Assembly (NCBI RefSeq): GCF_001039355.2
Contig: NW_019775594.1
Location: 147,316-211,315 of the forward strand
From: Lingula anatina
Taxonomy: Eukaryota; Brachiopoda; Lingulata; Lingulida; Lingulidae
Direction: 5' to 3'
Length of the DNA stretch: 64,000 nucleotides
Below are positions 24,322-36,200 of this stretch, in pieces; the stretch's first letter is position 1; each line of letters starts with the position of its first letter. Both the position numbers and the translations under genes were made by a program. Below the pieces are notes generated by a model. That model was not told the DNA's origin. It made no database searches and was given only the letters and a program-made list of their open reading frames with translations.

Positions 24322-24593
24322 TAACTCTACCCTTTTGCTTTGCAAGGGATGCGTAATGATGTAAACTTGTACTCCAATTTCAACAGCAAATAAATTACAG
24401 AGGGCAATTTATGGTTAAATTATGTCAAGATGTATGTTTATATATGTTTAAATGATGTCAAGATATCTTATAGGTACCAGGTGATTTCCAGATTATGGTT
24501 AATAAATATGCCGAAACTCTTATAGATCTATAATATCATTCTAGGCTGAGGGGGGTCGGGCTCTTTCTGACACACCAGGGAGCGTTATCTTTC

Positions 24594-25240
24594 TGAAATC
24601 TCAACTTAAATCTCCCACCAAGACAGATGTAAATGAAGCGAGTTCCCGCGACGAAAGTTCGCAATGCGGCGGGCTCTGGCTAGAAAAGGGCGTTTAAAAT
24701 TTGAAAGACACAGTCAACCCAGTGTCCTGCACTGGAGGACGCCTTTATTTTGGAATTCAGCTTATAGCATTATTTTATTTACTTTATTTTACATATGCAG
24801 CTTCAAAAGTGCCATTGACCAATTCCCTTTATACCATTGCAGTTGAGAGTGAATTGCAATTCTCAGAAACTCCTCTTGTTACCATCAAGTTTCTCCCGGC
24901 TCTGCTCTCACTCTGCTTGCCGACCAAATTTATTCTGATAGGCGAACCTTTACTTGTATTTTTATCTTTTATCTTTTTGGCTCTGTTTGGTGTGCACAGC
25001 CAATCGGTGTTCTGGATTTGCACGTGCTTTTATTCTCTCGCCCAATCAGCTCTTTTCCCAACCTCTTTAGTCAGGGACAGTGACTACATTACAGTAGACT
25101 CGAGTATATCTGCACTCTCTATAATATGGGACTCTACGGTAGGACTGGCAGCCACCCCGTTACCTGGGTATGCAAAAGAGGAAATGGGGATTACGGCGAT
25201 CATAGGGTCCATAAATGATTCGGAGAAGTTGGTGGAGTAA
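24594..25240 (+). pseudogene. MFSD4-like exon 4 fragment, duplicated and truncated
   Basis: Corresponds to the 3' half of exon 4 of the MFSD4-like gene (from about 13494). The frame is open from about 24701 to the stop at 25240 (179 codons), but no ATG begins it and exons 1-3 and the first half of exon 4 are absent. Compared with the parent it has two in-frame deletions: one removes a stretch around LATTLVTTNGIAYTAGK, the other removes most of the last membrane helix and tail before NDSEKLVE. The segment FILIGEPLLVFLSFIF is unchanged. It marks the start of the second duplicated unit, tail to tail with choline-transporter copy 2. Expression is unlikely without a promoter or start. Confidence 0.8.
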
Positions 25241-26015
25241 GACTGATTCCTAATTTATTCCAAACTGAACATATTGTGAAACAGTCATTATATTCTGACA
25301 ATAAATGTACCGTTATATAATAAAAACTTATGTGATGCATGTGTTTATTATACACATACTGCAATTCGCATTGGCTCTACGAAGTGGAACATTACGTATT
25401 CACTACCGCAGTGTTACATTTTAATGATTAAACAGTTACAAGTAAACCCACTTGAAACAGTTACAAGTAAACCCACTTGAAGAAGATCTGTCGAAATATA
25501 TGTGTTAATATATAACTCTAAACTGTCCCAGAGATTTAGATCGATCCAGGGATTAAGATTTTGATCGACTTAACTCCCTGGGGGTTCACGCTTAATTGCA
25601 GTCAGCCGAGCGCGCACCATAGATAATAACCCCCTTATAGCTTTCAGTAGGCGGGACAGACGCTTAAGCCGGCTAAGATGACAGTAATCAAGTGAGACTC
25701 CCCACAGGGATAGATCGATCTAAAATCTATGGAAATGGGGTTTAACTAAAGACTGACTGAAATTAAAGCATCCAATAAAATACTTCCCCTCACATGTCCC
25801 TATTTTGAAGGTAAAATAAAGCAATTTTCTAATTTCCGGACGAATAGAACAACGGCGTTTGCTCTAGTCCCAGGTACTTTTATTAATGTTGGCCTACACT
25901 GGACGTGGGACATAAGAGTTTATTAACTGGTGCAACACCTCAAATAACTAATGTTTATAAATAAGATCAAGTCAATCCAGAAAATACCTAAATTAAAGTC
26001 AAATAAGATAAAAAT
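25241..26015. other. Convergent intergenic region, unit 2
   Basis: Matches 14317-14862 downstream of the parental MFSD4-like gene, interrupted by a MITE at 25526-25740. No gene; it probably holds the 3' UTR of choline-transporter copy 2. Confidence 0.6.
25526..25740. mobile_element. GATCGATC-end MITE, copy 3 of 5
   Basis: About 215 bp, starting TCCCAGAGATTTAGATCGAT and ending AAAATCTATGGAAATGGGG. It interrupts sequence that is continuous in unit 1 at about 14602 (AACTGTATATAAAG), so it inserted after the unit duplicated. It is closest in sequence to the copy at 51624 (both share ATCCAGGGATTAAGATTT). Confidence 0.8.
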
Positions 26016-27708
26016 CTATTCGGACTCTTGTTTATCTTTATTGGGAAAAACGTCAAGACTAACTCCATCATCCATTTCCTTAGCTCCTTTCTGAGCAGTC
26101 TGTGTCTCAGACGTAGCCTCCTTTTCGATCTGGCCCCCCAAGACGCCATGGAAAACATCGCATCTCCTTGGCAACCAACCAGCACGGAAAGCGACGTTTG
26201 TGACGTGTGACACGAGCAGAATAGTTATCAAGCTGAGCAGCATACAACCCGTCCTATAGGGGAACGGCTGGAAATCCGTCTCAGCTTCATACCAAGGCCA
26301 CCGCAGAACTGCTCGAAGACCTAACAACGGCTCTCCGCTAAGTACCCGGATGATCAATCCCAAGACGTACCCAGCAATGGACCCGTAGATGTTGACTGCG
26401 TCTACGAACAGGGCTGCCGTCAATTGAGGGAACAGGATGACGTAGATCAGGTCGGAACTCAAGATGGAAAGAGCGAAGATGCTGGTGATCTCGATGGCCA
26501 ACACCGTGGTCAGAATGGCCATAAGTGTCATAAATACTCGCATAGCCCAAATAATCTCACGTTCGCTGGCCTAGAGAGAAAAGGCATGCACGTACGTTCA
26601 TGTACATGTATGGCATTGTGTTATTAGGTCTTGCAAATTATGTACGTTTGTTGTGTTAATAGGAAACTTTTGTTTCAAAAATCGTCTGTTATATATGCTG
26701 TTGCTAATTCCCCCTCTTTTCCGCGTCAATTAGTGCTATTATCCCAGTAATTGTCTTTTTTGTAGCATGATTTATTCAGCATATTTCCTTACGTGTATTA
26801 CTTTCACTCGCGGTTATACTTGATCATACCTTTCCCATTCGGGCGGGTTTGTAAACATTGATAGCAAACATGGAGCTGGACGAAAGCAAGATGGAGTCCG
26901 CAGACGACATCACTGCAGCGGAAATGGCACCAAGACCAATCAGAGAAACTATAAAACAACGAAGAAACACAAATTCAGAAAAAAGCAAGGAAAAAAAACT
27001 CAGCAAAGACCTACGCCTAGTATTACAGCCTAATACGTTGTGGTTGTTGAGAGCACACATATTGCATAAAATAAAGACTATTGGTCCTATCCCGTAACGG
27101 TAACAATCTTATTTTCGGACGGTGTTCTGAATCACAGATCACCACTAATATCGAATGTCTTCTTACGTAGGCCCATTCCGACCTATCCTGAAAAATTCAT
27201 GAAGATCCATCTATAAACGTTTTTCAGCTATGCTGTTGAAAAGCAACACAGACCATTTTACCATTTTGGCAGAAATAGGCCTAACATGAAGAGGAGTAAG
27301 TATATAAAATTACTGTCGAGTGCACATTATACATATATTATATTCTTTGTTTTCATTATTTTACCTGATCCCTTTCATATGAAATTTAATTTTGATTCTT
27401 ATTTCCTTACAAACTTGTCAAATTTAGATCACAGTGAAGCTTATTATAAGCCATTTAATTATATCCCATATAACACCATAATATTACATGGACTCACCAG
27501 CAAAAGGACAGACGTACTGCAGAACAAGAGGTGCGATCAGTTTTACATCATCTTCCGCAAAAGGAAGTTCTCCTTCATATTCTGTGGAATTCCAATCTTT
27601 AAAAATCCAATCATTACACAATTAATAAGCAGCTATTTTCACAGCACCTTTGATATTTCATCCTAGTTGTTGCAGCTACTAAAATTCACTGCCAATTATT
27701 CAAATTCC

Positions 27709-27804
<96 letters not shown>

Positions 27805-30800
27805 ATTAAATTCTTGTTCAGAGACCTTCATGTAAGAAAATCGATTTATATGATAACTGTGTGATTCAATTAATTTTGACATATATTCATTTTATTCATA
27901 TTTATCTATCTCTATATATATATATATAATTTCTTTAAACCGTGCTATACAAATATTTTAGCACTGTTTACTTTTTATTGTAACATGTAAAAACCCTTTA
28001 ATCAATAACCAAACATATTCCTATAAATATAATCATATCAATTATAAATCAAATCATCAAATTATTTTTCAAAATTGTTACTTCACTCTAACTTCATGAA
28101 TACCCACGTTCGCGTTGAAATTAAAAAGAAAACAATTACCGACAGACACTGCAGTCATCCCAATGAGAAGTGGGGGAATGGTACATACAATACTTCCAAA
28201 TGCGCCTGCGTACATGGTCACTTTCGCCACCTTAACTGATTTCACCGCCAGGGCACGCTGCCACAGGACCTGCACGGTGGGACTTCATAATATTATAATG
28301 TTAATGTTTTCTTTTTTTCTTATTTTAATTTGTCAAAAAGGTAACAATGCCCACCCAGCAAATGTTTATTTTAAAGAGAAATAAAAGATGTGCGACGATG
28401 GAAATGTTATTAATTTATAAAATGTATATATGAATGAAAAGAAGATTGCTTCCTGTAAAATAACATGACTTTACACATATTTGAAAACCATTTGCATCCA
28501 AAACGTACAGATAAGAAAAAAAATACAAGTAAATTGAACTAATGCGTGTATATTACAAATAACAAATAACGGTTATAACAAGTAAGCGGATTGGGGTTTC
28601 ATATCGCAAACATTGATGTGAAATGTTTATCAAATAAAAAAGAAATATACCTGCCACGGTATCCCTCCTAGTACTAACTGTAACGTCACATCGACGTAAG
28701 TGCTGACGTCACGGCTATGGATGGTTCCAACCCAGTTCTGTGATGTCTCTGATAGTGACGTCATATATGGACTTGTCATAGCAAATGGAATGGTTATCCA
28801 CTGGAAAAACGGTACTTACAACCCTCTGTCTGGTTTCAACAACATGTAATTATATTGTAAGTAAATTGTAAATTGTATGGAACTAATTATAAAACATAAA
28901 AATGTAAACAAGCCTTCTGGACCAAATATATCAGGTCCTACAAAGGAAGGAACCATATTCGTCAAAATGGCGGATAATGATTCATTTTGAGCAGTGACAT
29001 GACTGTCATGTAAATCTGGTTAAAAACACCAAAAGCGAAGGGCGATAGAGACGCATAAATTTGTCCGTTCTAGGGCAAGAATTCTGTTTCATGTTGTTTC
29101 TCAGAACAGCATCATTTAGACATATATAGCCAATCCGATCCCTGCCATATACCAGAAACATACATCTTTATCTGTACTGCATAAACTACATTCGTTGTAC
29201 CTACCAAGCCGAGGAATATGAAAACCATCTGCATGACGTCGGTGTAGGAGACCGAGTAAAGGCCCCCAAACAACGTGTATATCAGGACCACAGCAGCCGA
29301 CACCGTGATGGCGATCCAGTGGTCTAGTCCAACCACTACGGTCAAGGTGGTACCTGATTATATATAAATTACATTCTATGGAACTTAACTATAGGCTATT
29401 AGTAAAGGAAAACTATTATAATATTCTGATAAACATGTATGTCTATATATTGTTCCCGTAAAAATCAAGAGCATTTACCGTAGTATTGCAATTCTGGACA
29501 TGTGTTCGTACGTGTGTATGTTTCCAAATATGAATATGTAGGCGAAAAGCTATGAAGTAAGGTTTTAACTCAATACTAGATGAATGGCCAGAAATTAGGA
29601 AATGAGCCAGATGGAATACGAGCAGCATGAAGACAAAGGCCACATTCACAACAGTGGATTAACTAGTCTGCGGATCATATTTGGCGACCCACTGAAACGC
29701 TTGCAGTTTTATTCGTTGTATCCCCTAATAAACACTGAATAGATCCCGAGAAGCATCATAGCAAGGCAACACGCAACACTCATTTAAGTGAGGCGGTCTC
29801 ATTAGATCGCCGGACTGATTAGTCCGTTTTTGGAATGCGTCCTTACTCACCTAATGACGACAAGGTTCCTGCGCACCAAAACATATCTCCTGACAGCGCT
29901 GGCAGAAACAGAAACCCGGTCATAATTTTACCAAACTTCCGTTCCAAGGGGTCCAGCATAGTGACTGTGCCATCCTGGCGTATCCTCTTCACAAAGAATA
30001 ATGCAGCTGGGGAGAATATGTGATGGAACTGTATTTGTGGAAGCGATCGATTTTCAACAAAAATATATGTTTATATAATGTCTTTATGTTTATAATATTT
30101 TTATAAATTTTATAAAAACAAAGTGTTTTTTTTTTTGCAACTCTTTAAGAAACAACGGGTTTAGCACGTCATGATTTCACGTCATGATTTCTGAGTCATC
30201 CACATTGACCACCGAAATTGCAATTCATTAAATAATTTTGCAGTGAACGAGATGCTACATGCCCACGTGTCCTGCCAAAATATATACGTTACCAAACAAG
30301 GTGTGTTTCATTTATGACTGAAATATAATGAAACTAACTTTATTCAAAGGAGACACAAAATCATTAATAGACGGTCAAAATACACTTTGGAAGTATGACT
30401 TACAGGATTACATGTTGATGTTATTTGTACTACCGCATTTTGCCGAGCATTAAATTTAAACCAATATCTAACCAACACCTCGTTTTGACTGCCCATTGTG
30501 GCAATTTTTAAAAACAATTATGTAATTTAGACATATTCTGAAAAAGGAAATGCCCCATAAACATATCGAAAGATGTCTTTTTGGTACTGCTTGCACACCT
30601 ATACTGGCAAACGTAACTATTCAGCGTGTCTCATGTAGCGCTACAGTACCTACGACCGTGCTCATGGAATACCCTAGCGGCATTTGGAGAGCAGCCAGAC
30701 CGGAAGTGTAGACACCCTCGGCAACACCACTGATCATAGAGCCGTCCACCCAGGTAGCTAGAAACAAAGAAAGATAAAATTGAGGAGGGGGGTGGGGGCA

Positions 30801-31631
30801 ATAACGATCACTACACCAGTAGTAACAACATGCATGGCAACGATAACGATCAGTTAACCAGTACTAACAAAATATGGCATTCATGGCAACAATAGCGATC
30901 AATTAACCAGTAGTAACAAAAATTGGCATCAGTGGAATAATGGCCTTGCAATAAAGCTACTTCCAACACCTATCTCACTTGGGTAGTTTTGTTGTTGTTG
31001 GTTGATGGTTGTAGCGCATGCTTTGGCACTTATATATATTTTTTTTTGGTAAATACTATTTTTATTCTGTCAACTAGGCATTAGATTTTTTAGTGTATTA
31101 CATATACAACCATGGAGCTATGACCATTGTTTCATATACGCCACTAAATGACTATACGTTTGTTCAAACTGTGGGATTTAACTATGTCTACACATCAAGA
31201 CATAGTTTTTCTTTGATTAAACAGTCAATTAAGAATCAATTTGTCCCCTTGATTACCAAACGATTTTAGAGTGCTGGGCGATTCTCAGTCACTTATTGTT
31301 TTAAATTCGATAAGGCGAAATGCAATGTCTTCACTAAAATAGTATATAATGCGATGATTTAAAGTCAAAGTTTACAATAAAATTATTTTCCCCTTACCTT
31401 TTTTTTCCTTCTGGCCTTTAAATCTAGAATATTAGTATTTCGGACCTAACGTTTACCTGTCAGAGTACAAATGCCAAGGTACGGCCCAATATTTCTCCCT
31501 GCTAACAAGATGTCCTCACTCTTCTCCTCCTTCCCTCGTTTCTTATTCCTCCTTGCCGCCCAGATACCCAAGATGAAGATGAGGATGTAGAAGATGATGA
31601 TGGCTACTAGGCCCCAGACGTGCAAGGCCAT
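26016..31631 (-). CDS. CHT-like copy 2, SLC5A7-family transporter
   Basis: Nine exons on the minus strand: 31631-31457, 30757-30650, 30006-29851, 29353-29205, 28800-28651, 28269-28140, 27596-27498, 26948-26830 and 26570-26016. All junctions are GT-AG with consistent phases (1641 bp, 546 residues; human CHT1 is 580). The start [15 protein letters not shown] aligns with CHT1 MAFHVEGLIAIIVFY. Family landmarks: [10 protein letters not shown] in exon 4, LVLGGIPWQ in exon 5, the DWNST glycosylation sequon in exon 7, [16 protein letters not shown] in exon 8, and [12 protein letters not shown] and SGEPLLGL in exon 9. CHT1 is a plasma-membrane sodium/choline symporter with 13 helices feeding acetylcholine synthesis. 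The exon 1-2 junction encodes WVDGSMISGVAEG where CHT1 has WVGGGYINGTAE, so substrate specificity may differ. The C-terminal tail is short and charged, ending KDKQESE. Confidence 0.9.
27708..27801. repeat. A-tract plus (AT)n microsatellite, copy 2 intron 6
   Basis: About 30 A bases followed by about 32 AT units, in the intron between exons 6 and 7, the same intron as the (AT)n run in copy 1. Confidence 0.85.
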
Positions 31632-32593
31632 GCTGCGTATAGTGTGTCGCAATTTCTGAGTAATTCGTCAACGAAGATGCTCAAATTGTGTATTGTTAGT
31701 TTTCCTGCGGCGTAGGCGAGCAGGTAGACAAGAATCACATTTAATATTCATCTTTTTTATGTTTTATCTTTGATGTTGCCCCACACTTTATAACCTTACA
31801 AAGTTGTGCATAAGGGTATCGTGTACAGAATACCTTGAAGCAGATGGCCCTAGTAAAATGTAAACGACGAAATCCACCGGCGATATTTAACATCTTCTTA
31901 CAAAAGTGCTCTAGTAATGCAAAGCAGTAATCTTCAGATGTGTGTGTTACCCCACTAGCCTACATATTAAGATTATAGGCACAAAAGCTTTATTGTTATC
32001 CATATCAAATCAGGACACACCTGAGAGATGGCTTACATGTTCTGCATATAGGGAACTAAGGATCGCTGCTTTTATTTATGGTACATGTGTACTGTATATA
32101 TAAATATTAGGCTACGTTAGGTAAATGAGACATACGAATATCTGATAATCAAACAGGTGCAATGTATGACAGATTGGATTTGACCAGGGGGAGGTATTTA
32201 GAAAGTAGGTCTAAAAAATCAGGAGACATTCTCGCTGTGTATAATATTTTGTTGGTATGCCCGTGTCATTGAACCACAACACTTGCTTCATGAATAATGA
32301 AATAAGTGACTCTACCCTTTGGCTTTGCATTTACATAAAGATGCAAGGAATGCGTAATGATGTAAACTTGTACTCCGATTTTAATAGCAAATAAATTGCA
32401 GAGGGCAATATATATTCTGAAGCATATTTCTAAATGATGTCAAGATATCTTATAGGGATCAAGTGGTTTCCAACACAGATCATGGTTTATAAATGTAATG
32501 CCTTTACGCTTTATTTCCTTGCCGAAACTATCAAAGGTCTAGGATATCATAACAGGCTAGAGGGGGGGGGGGGGGGAGGAGGTCGTGCTATTT
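31632..32593. other. Upstream region of CHT-like copy 2
   Basis: Non-coding and homologous to the region upstream of copy 1 (21383-22020), then to the start of unit 2 (24050-24590). ATCAAACAGGTGC near 32148-32160 is shared with copy 1. There is a G-run at about 32563-32576. No gene. Confidence 0.5.
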
Positions 32594-32690
32594 TGACACA
32601 CCAGGGAGCGCTATATTCTGCACTCTATACTAAAATCTTCCACCAAGACAGATGTAAAGGAAGCGAGTTCCCGTGACGAGATTATTGCGA
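32594..32690 (+). pseudogene. Short MFSD4-like exon 4 remnant
   Basis: Only about 80-100 bp remain, matching the parent around 13490-13560 (CCACCAAGACAGATGTAAA, then GAAGCGAGTTCCCGTGACGA). Sequence then jumps to the 3' flank (GAACAACAGCGTGTGCTCTAG), so the rest of the fragment was deleted. It marks the start of duplicated unit 3. Confidence 0.75.
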
Positions 32691-33203
32691 GATTTGTCAA
32701 TGTCCGATCGAACAGAACAACAGCGTGTGCTCTAGCCCAAGGTACTTTTATTAATGTTGGCCTACACTGGATACGGGGCAGGAGAGCATAGTTACGGGTG
32801 CAACACCTCAAATAACTAATGTTTAAAAGTGATAGGCCTATTAAGCTAATTCAGAAAATACCAATAGTTTGAGTCAGCCGTGACTGCATTGGCTCCCGAT
32901 GCTGTAGCTTTTTAAACCACAGGACGATGCTACATGTACGTCTCCGTTATGCCGTGGTATGTAAACCCTGCATTTTCCTGGAACTGGAGACCATTTAAAT
33001 TTACAAAACTGTAAAACGTTCGCCTTATATGTAGCATAATCCAAACTGTTCTTTCAATATATATCCTTGGAAAAAACTTCAAACTGCTCAAAAGAACAAC
33101 GAGTAAAGTGAGATCCAAAATTATTGCGTATATAGAGTGCAAAGAAAAAAAAAAGACAAATGAAATAAAGACAAATAAAATAAAAATCTAGTCGGACTCT
33201 TAT
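32691..33203. other. Convergent intergenic region, unit 3
   Basis: The first 170 bp match the MFSD4 3' flank of units 1 and 2 (14695-14862, 25817-25984). The remaining 330 bp have no counterpart in unit 2. No gene is seen. Confidence 0.5.
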
Positions 33204-36200
33204 TTATCTTAAATGGGAAAACGTTAACATTACCCCATCATCCGTTTCCTTCGTTCCTTTCTGAGCAGTCTGTATCTCACACGCAGCCTCCCTTTCGATC
33301 TGCCCCCCCACGACGCCGTGGAGCACATCACATCTCCTTGGCAACCAACCAGCACGGAAAGCGACGTTTGTGACGTGTGACACGAGCAGAATAGTTATCA
33401 AGCTGAGGAGCATACTAGTTGTCCTATAGGGGAACGGCTGGAAATCAGTTTCTTCCTCATACCAAGGCCACTGCAGAACTGCTCGCAGACCTAGCAACGG
33501 CTCCCCGCTAAGTACCCGGATGATCAATCCTGCAATATACCCAGCAATTGATCCGTAGATGTTGGCTGCGTCTACAAACAGAGCTGCCGTCAATTGAGGG
33601 AACAGGATGACGTAGATCAGGTCGGAAGTCAAGATAGAAAGAGCGAAGATGCTGGTGATCTCAATGGCCAACACCGTCGTCAGAATGGCCATAAGTGTCA
33701 TAAATACTCGAATGGCCCAAATGATCTCACGTTCGCTTGCCTGGAAAGAAAAGACAGACACGTGTGTACATGGACATGTATAGCAATATGCTATCAGGTC
33801 TTACAAATTATGATCTGTTTTTGTTGTGTTGATAGTGACCTCTTGCCACGTTTACAAAATCAGCAGCGTTACATTAGCTGATGTCAAATTTATAATCCTC
33901 CCTCTTTTAAGCAGCCTCTAATATTGTTCTTATAGCACATATTATTGTTTTGTGCCGTATGATATATTCAATAAAATGCCGTGTGTTATCATTTCACGCA
34001 CGGTTATATATATATACCTTTCCCATTCGGGCAGGTTTGTAGACATTGTTGGCGAACATGGAGCTAGACGAAAGCAAGATGGAGTCCGCAGACGACATCA
34101 CTGCAGCAGAAACGGCACCAAGACCAATCAGAGAAACTATAAAGGCAAGAAACATTCAAATACAGACAAAACAAGAAAACAACTCAGCGAAGATCTCCGC
34201 CTAGGATTACACCATAATAGGGACATTGTTGTTGTTGTTGAGAGCACATTACTTGCTGTGAAGACTATTGGTCCTTTCCCGTAAGGGTAGGAATCTTATT
34301 AACGGAGGGCGTTCTGGATCTCAGATCACCACTGATATCCTATTTCTTTTCGCGTTACCAAATCCCAACTTATACTGAAAACGTCATGAAAATCCATCCA
34401 TGACTTTTTTAGTTATGCTGTTGACTAAAAAAAAAAAAAAAAAAACACTTTGTCACTTTGTCAGTAAGGGGCCTAACATGAAGTAGAGTAGGAATATGTA
34501 ATTGCTGACGAGTGTACATTATACATACATTGTATTTTTTAGTACACATCTTCTTTATTTTACATAACCTTTTTCATGTTAAATTTCGTTTTGAATCATA
34601 TTTTCATTCTCACGCATACTTCTCAAATTTATAGGGATAATAACTCTTCGTATGAAATCTGTATTTCACAATAAAAACATTGTGAGTGACTCATAAAAAT
34701 ATAATATATTCTGTTTTCCCACAAAAACCGCTGTAAAAGCTATTATTCTGATATCTGAGCTTGTCTTTAGACCACGTGGCCTCCATTGATGGCTATACTC
34801 TGTTAAAATCTCTTAAGAGATTTTAAGAAAGAACCAAACTTTTTAGAAAAAAACCAGGGACTAACTTTGAATGTAAAAATGGATTCATTAACCATTGGTA
34901 AGTATGGGAAAATTGTTGTTTACTCCAGGAAAATTTATTTTTTGGCCGAAACGAAGAGTTATTATCACTTTAAATAATATTATATTATATTACATTATTT
35001 ATATTATATTATATTCCACGTCATAATATTACATGAACTCACCAGCAAAAGGGCAGACGTACTGCAGAACAAGAGGTGCGATCAGTTTTACATCATCTTC
35101 AGCAAAAGGAAGTTCTCCTTCATATTCTGTGGAATTCCAATCTTTAAAAATCCAATCATCACACAATTAAACAGCTTATTTCCACAGCCCCTTTGATTTT
35201 TTTATGGTAGTAGTTCCAGCAACTAAAATGCACTGTCATCTATTCAAATTCCAAGAATCAAATATAAAATCAAGTTCGTAAATGATTGCTCAGAGACCTA
35301 AAAAGATTCGATTTACGAATTGGCTGTTTGATTCAATTAGTTTTGAAATATATTCACTTTATTCCTTTATACCTTTACACCTGTTCTTCCGTCACATACT
35401 ACATGTAGTATTATTGATGATGTATAGTTTCTTAAAACAGTTCTTGGAAAATGTTTAAGCACTGTGCACGTTTATTGTAACATGTTAAAACTTTCGTCAA
35501 TAATCAAACATTTTCCCTTAAATATTATTACAGCAATTAGAAATCATTTCATCAAAATATTTTTCAAACTTATTTTTGTCATTGTAACTTCATGAACACT
35601 CAGGATCGCGTTGAAATTAAAAAGAAACTAATTACCGACAGACACTGCAGTCATCCCAATGAGAAGTGGGGGAACGGTACATAAAATAAATCCAAATGCG
35701 CATGCGTACATGGTTACTTTCGCGATCTTCGCTGACTTCACCGCCAAGGCGCGCTGCCACAGCGCCTGAGTCGTGGAAACTTCATAATGTTATATAACCT
35801 TGATTTTTTTTAAATATAATTTGTCACAGTACAAGCATTATTCAACCGGCAAATGTTTTTAAGAGAAGTTAAAGATGTGTGACGGAAATATGATAAATTG
35901 GTGAAATTTAAATATGATTGAAAAGAAGATTGCTATCTGTAAAGTAACAGGACTTTAAACAGCTGTGAAATCCATTTGCAACCAAGACATACAGATAAGA
36001 AAAATAAATTGAACAAATGCCTACCATACAAACAGTTTTGAAACAAATATTGCTTATATCAAAGGGTATCATATCACTAACATTTATTAAAATGTTTCTA
36101 AAAATAAAAGCAAACATACCTGCCATGGTATCCCTCCTAGTACCAACTGTAACGTCACATCTACGTAAGTGCTGACGTCACGGCTATGGATGGTACCAAC

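Noticed and set aside
26028-26210. Plus-strand open frame overlapping the end of copy 2
   Set aside because: It is antisense to exon 9 of choline-transporter copy 2; similar shadows occur at 33594, 46272 and 16112.
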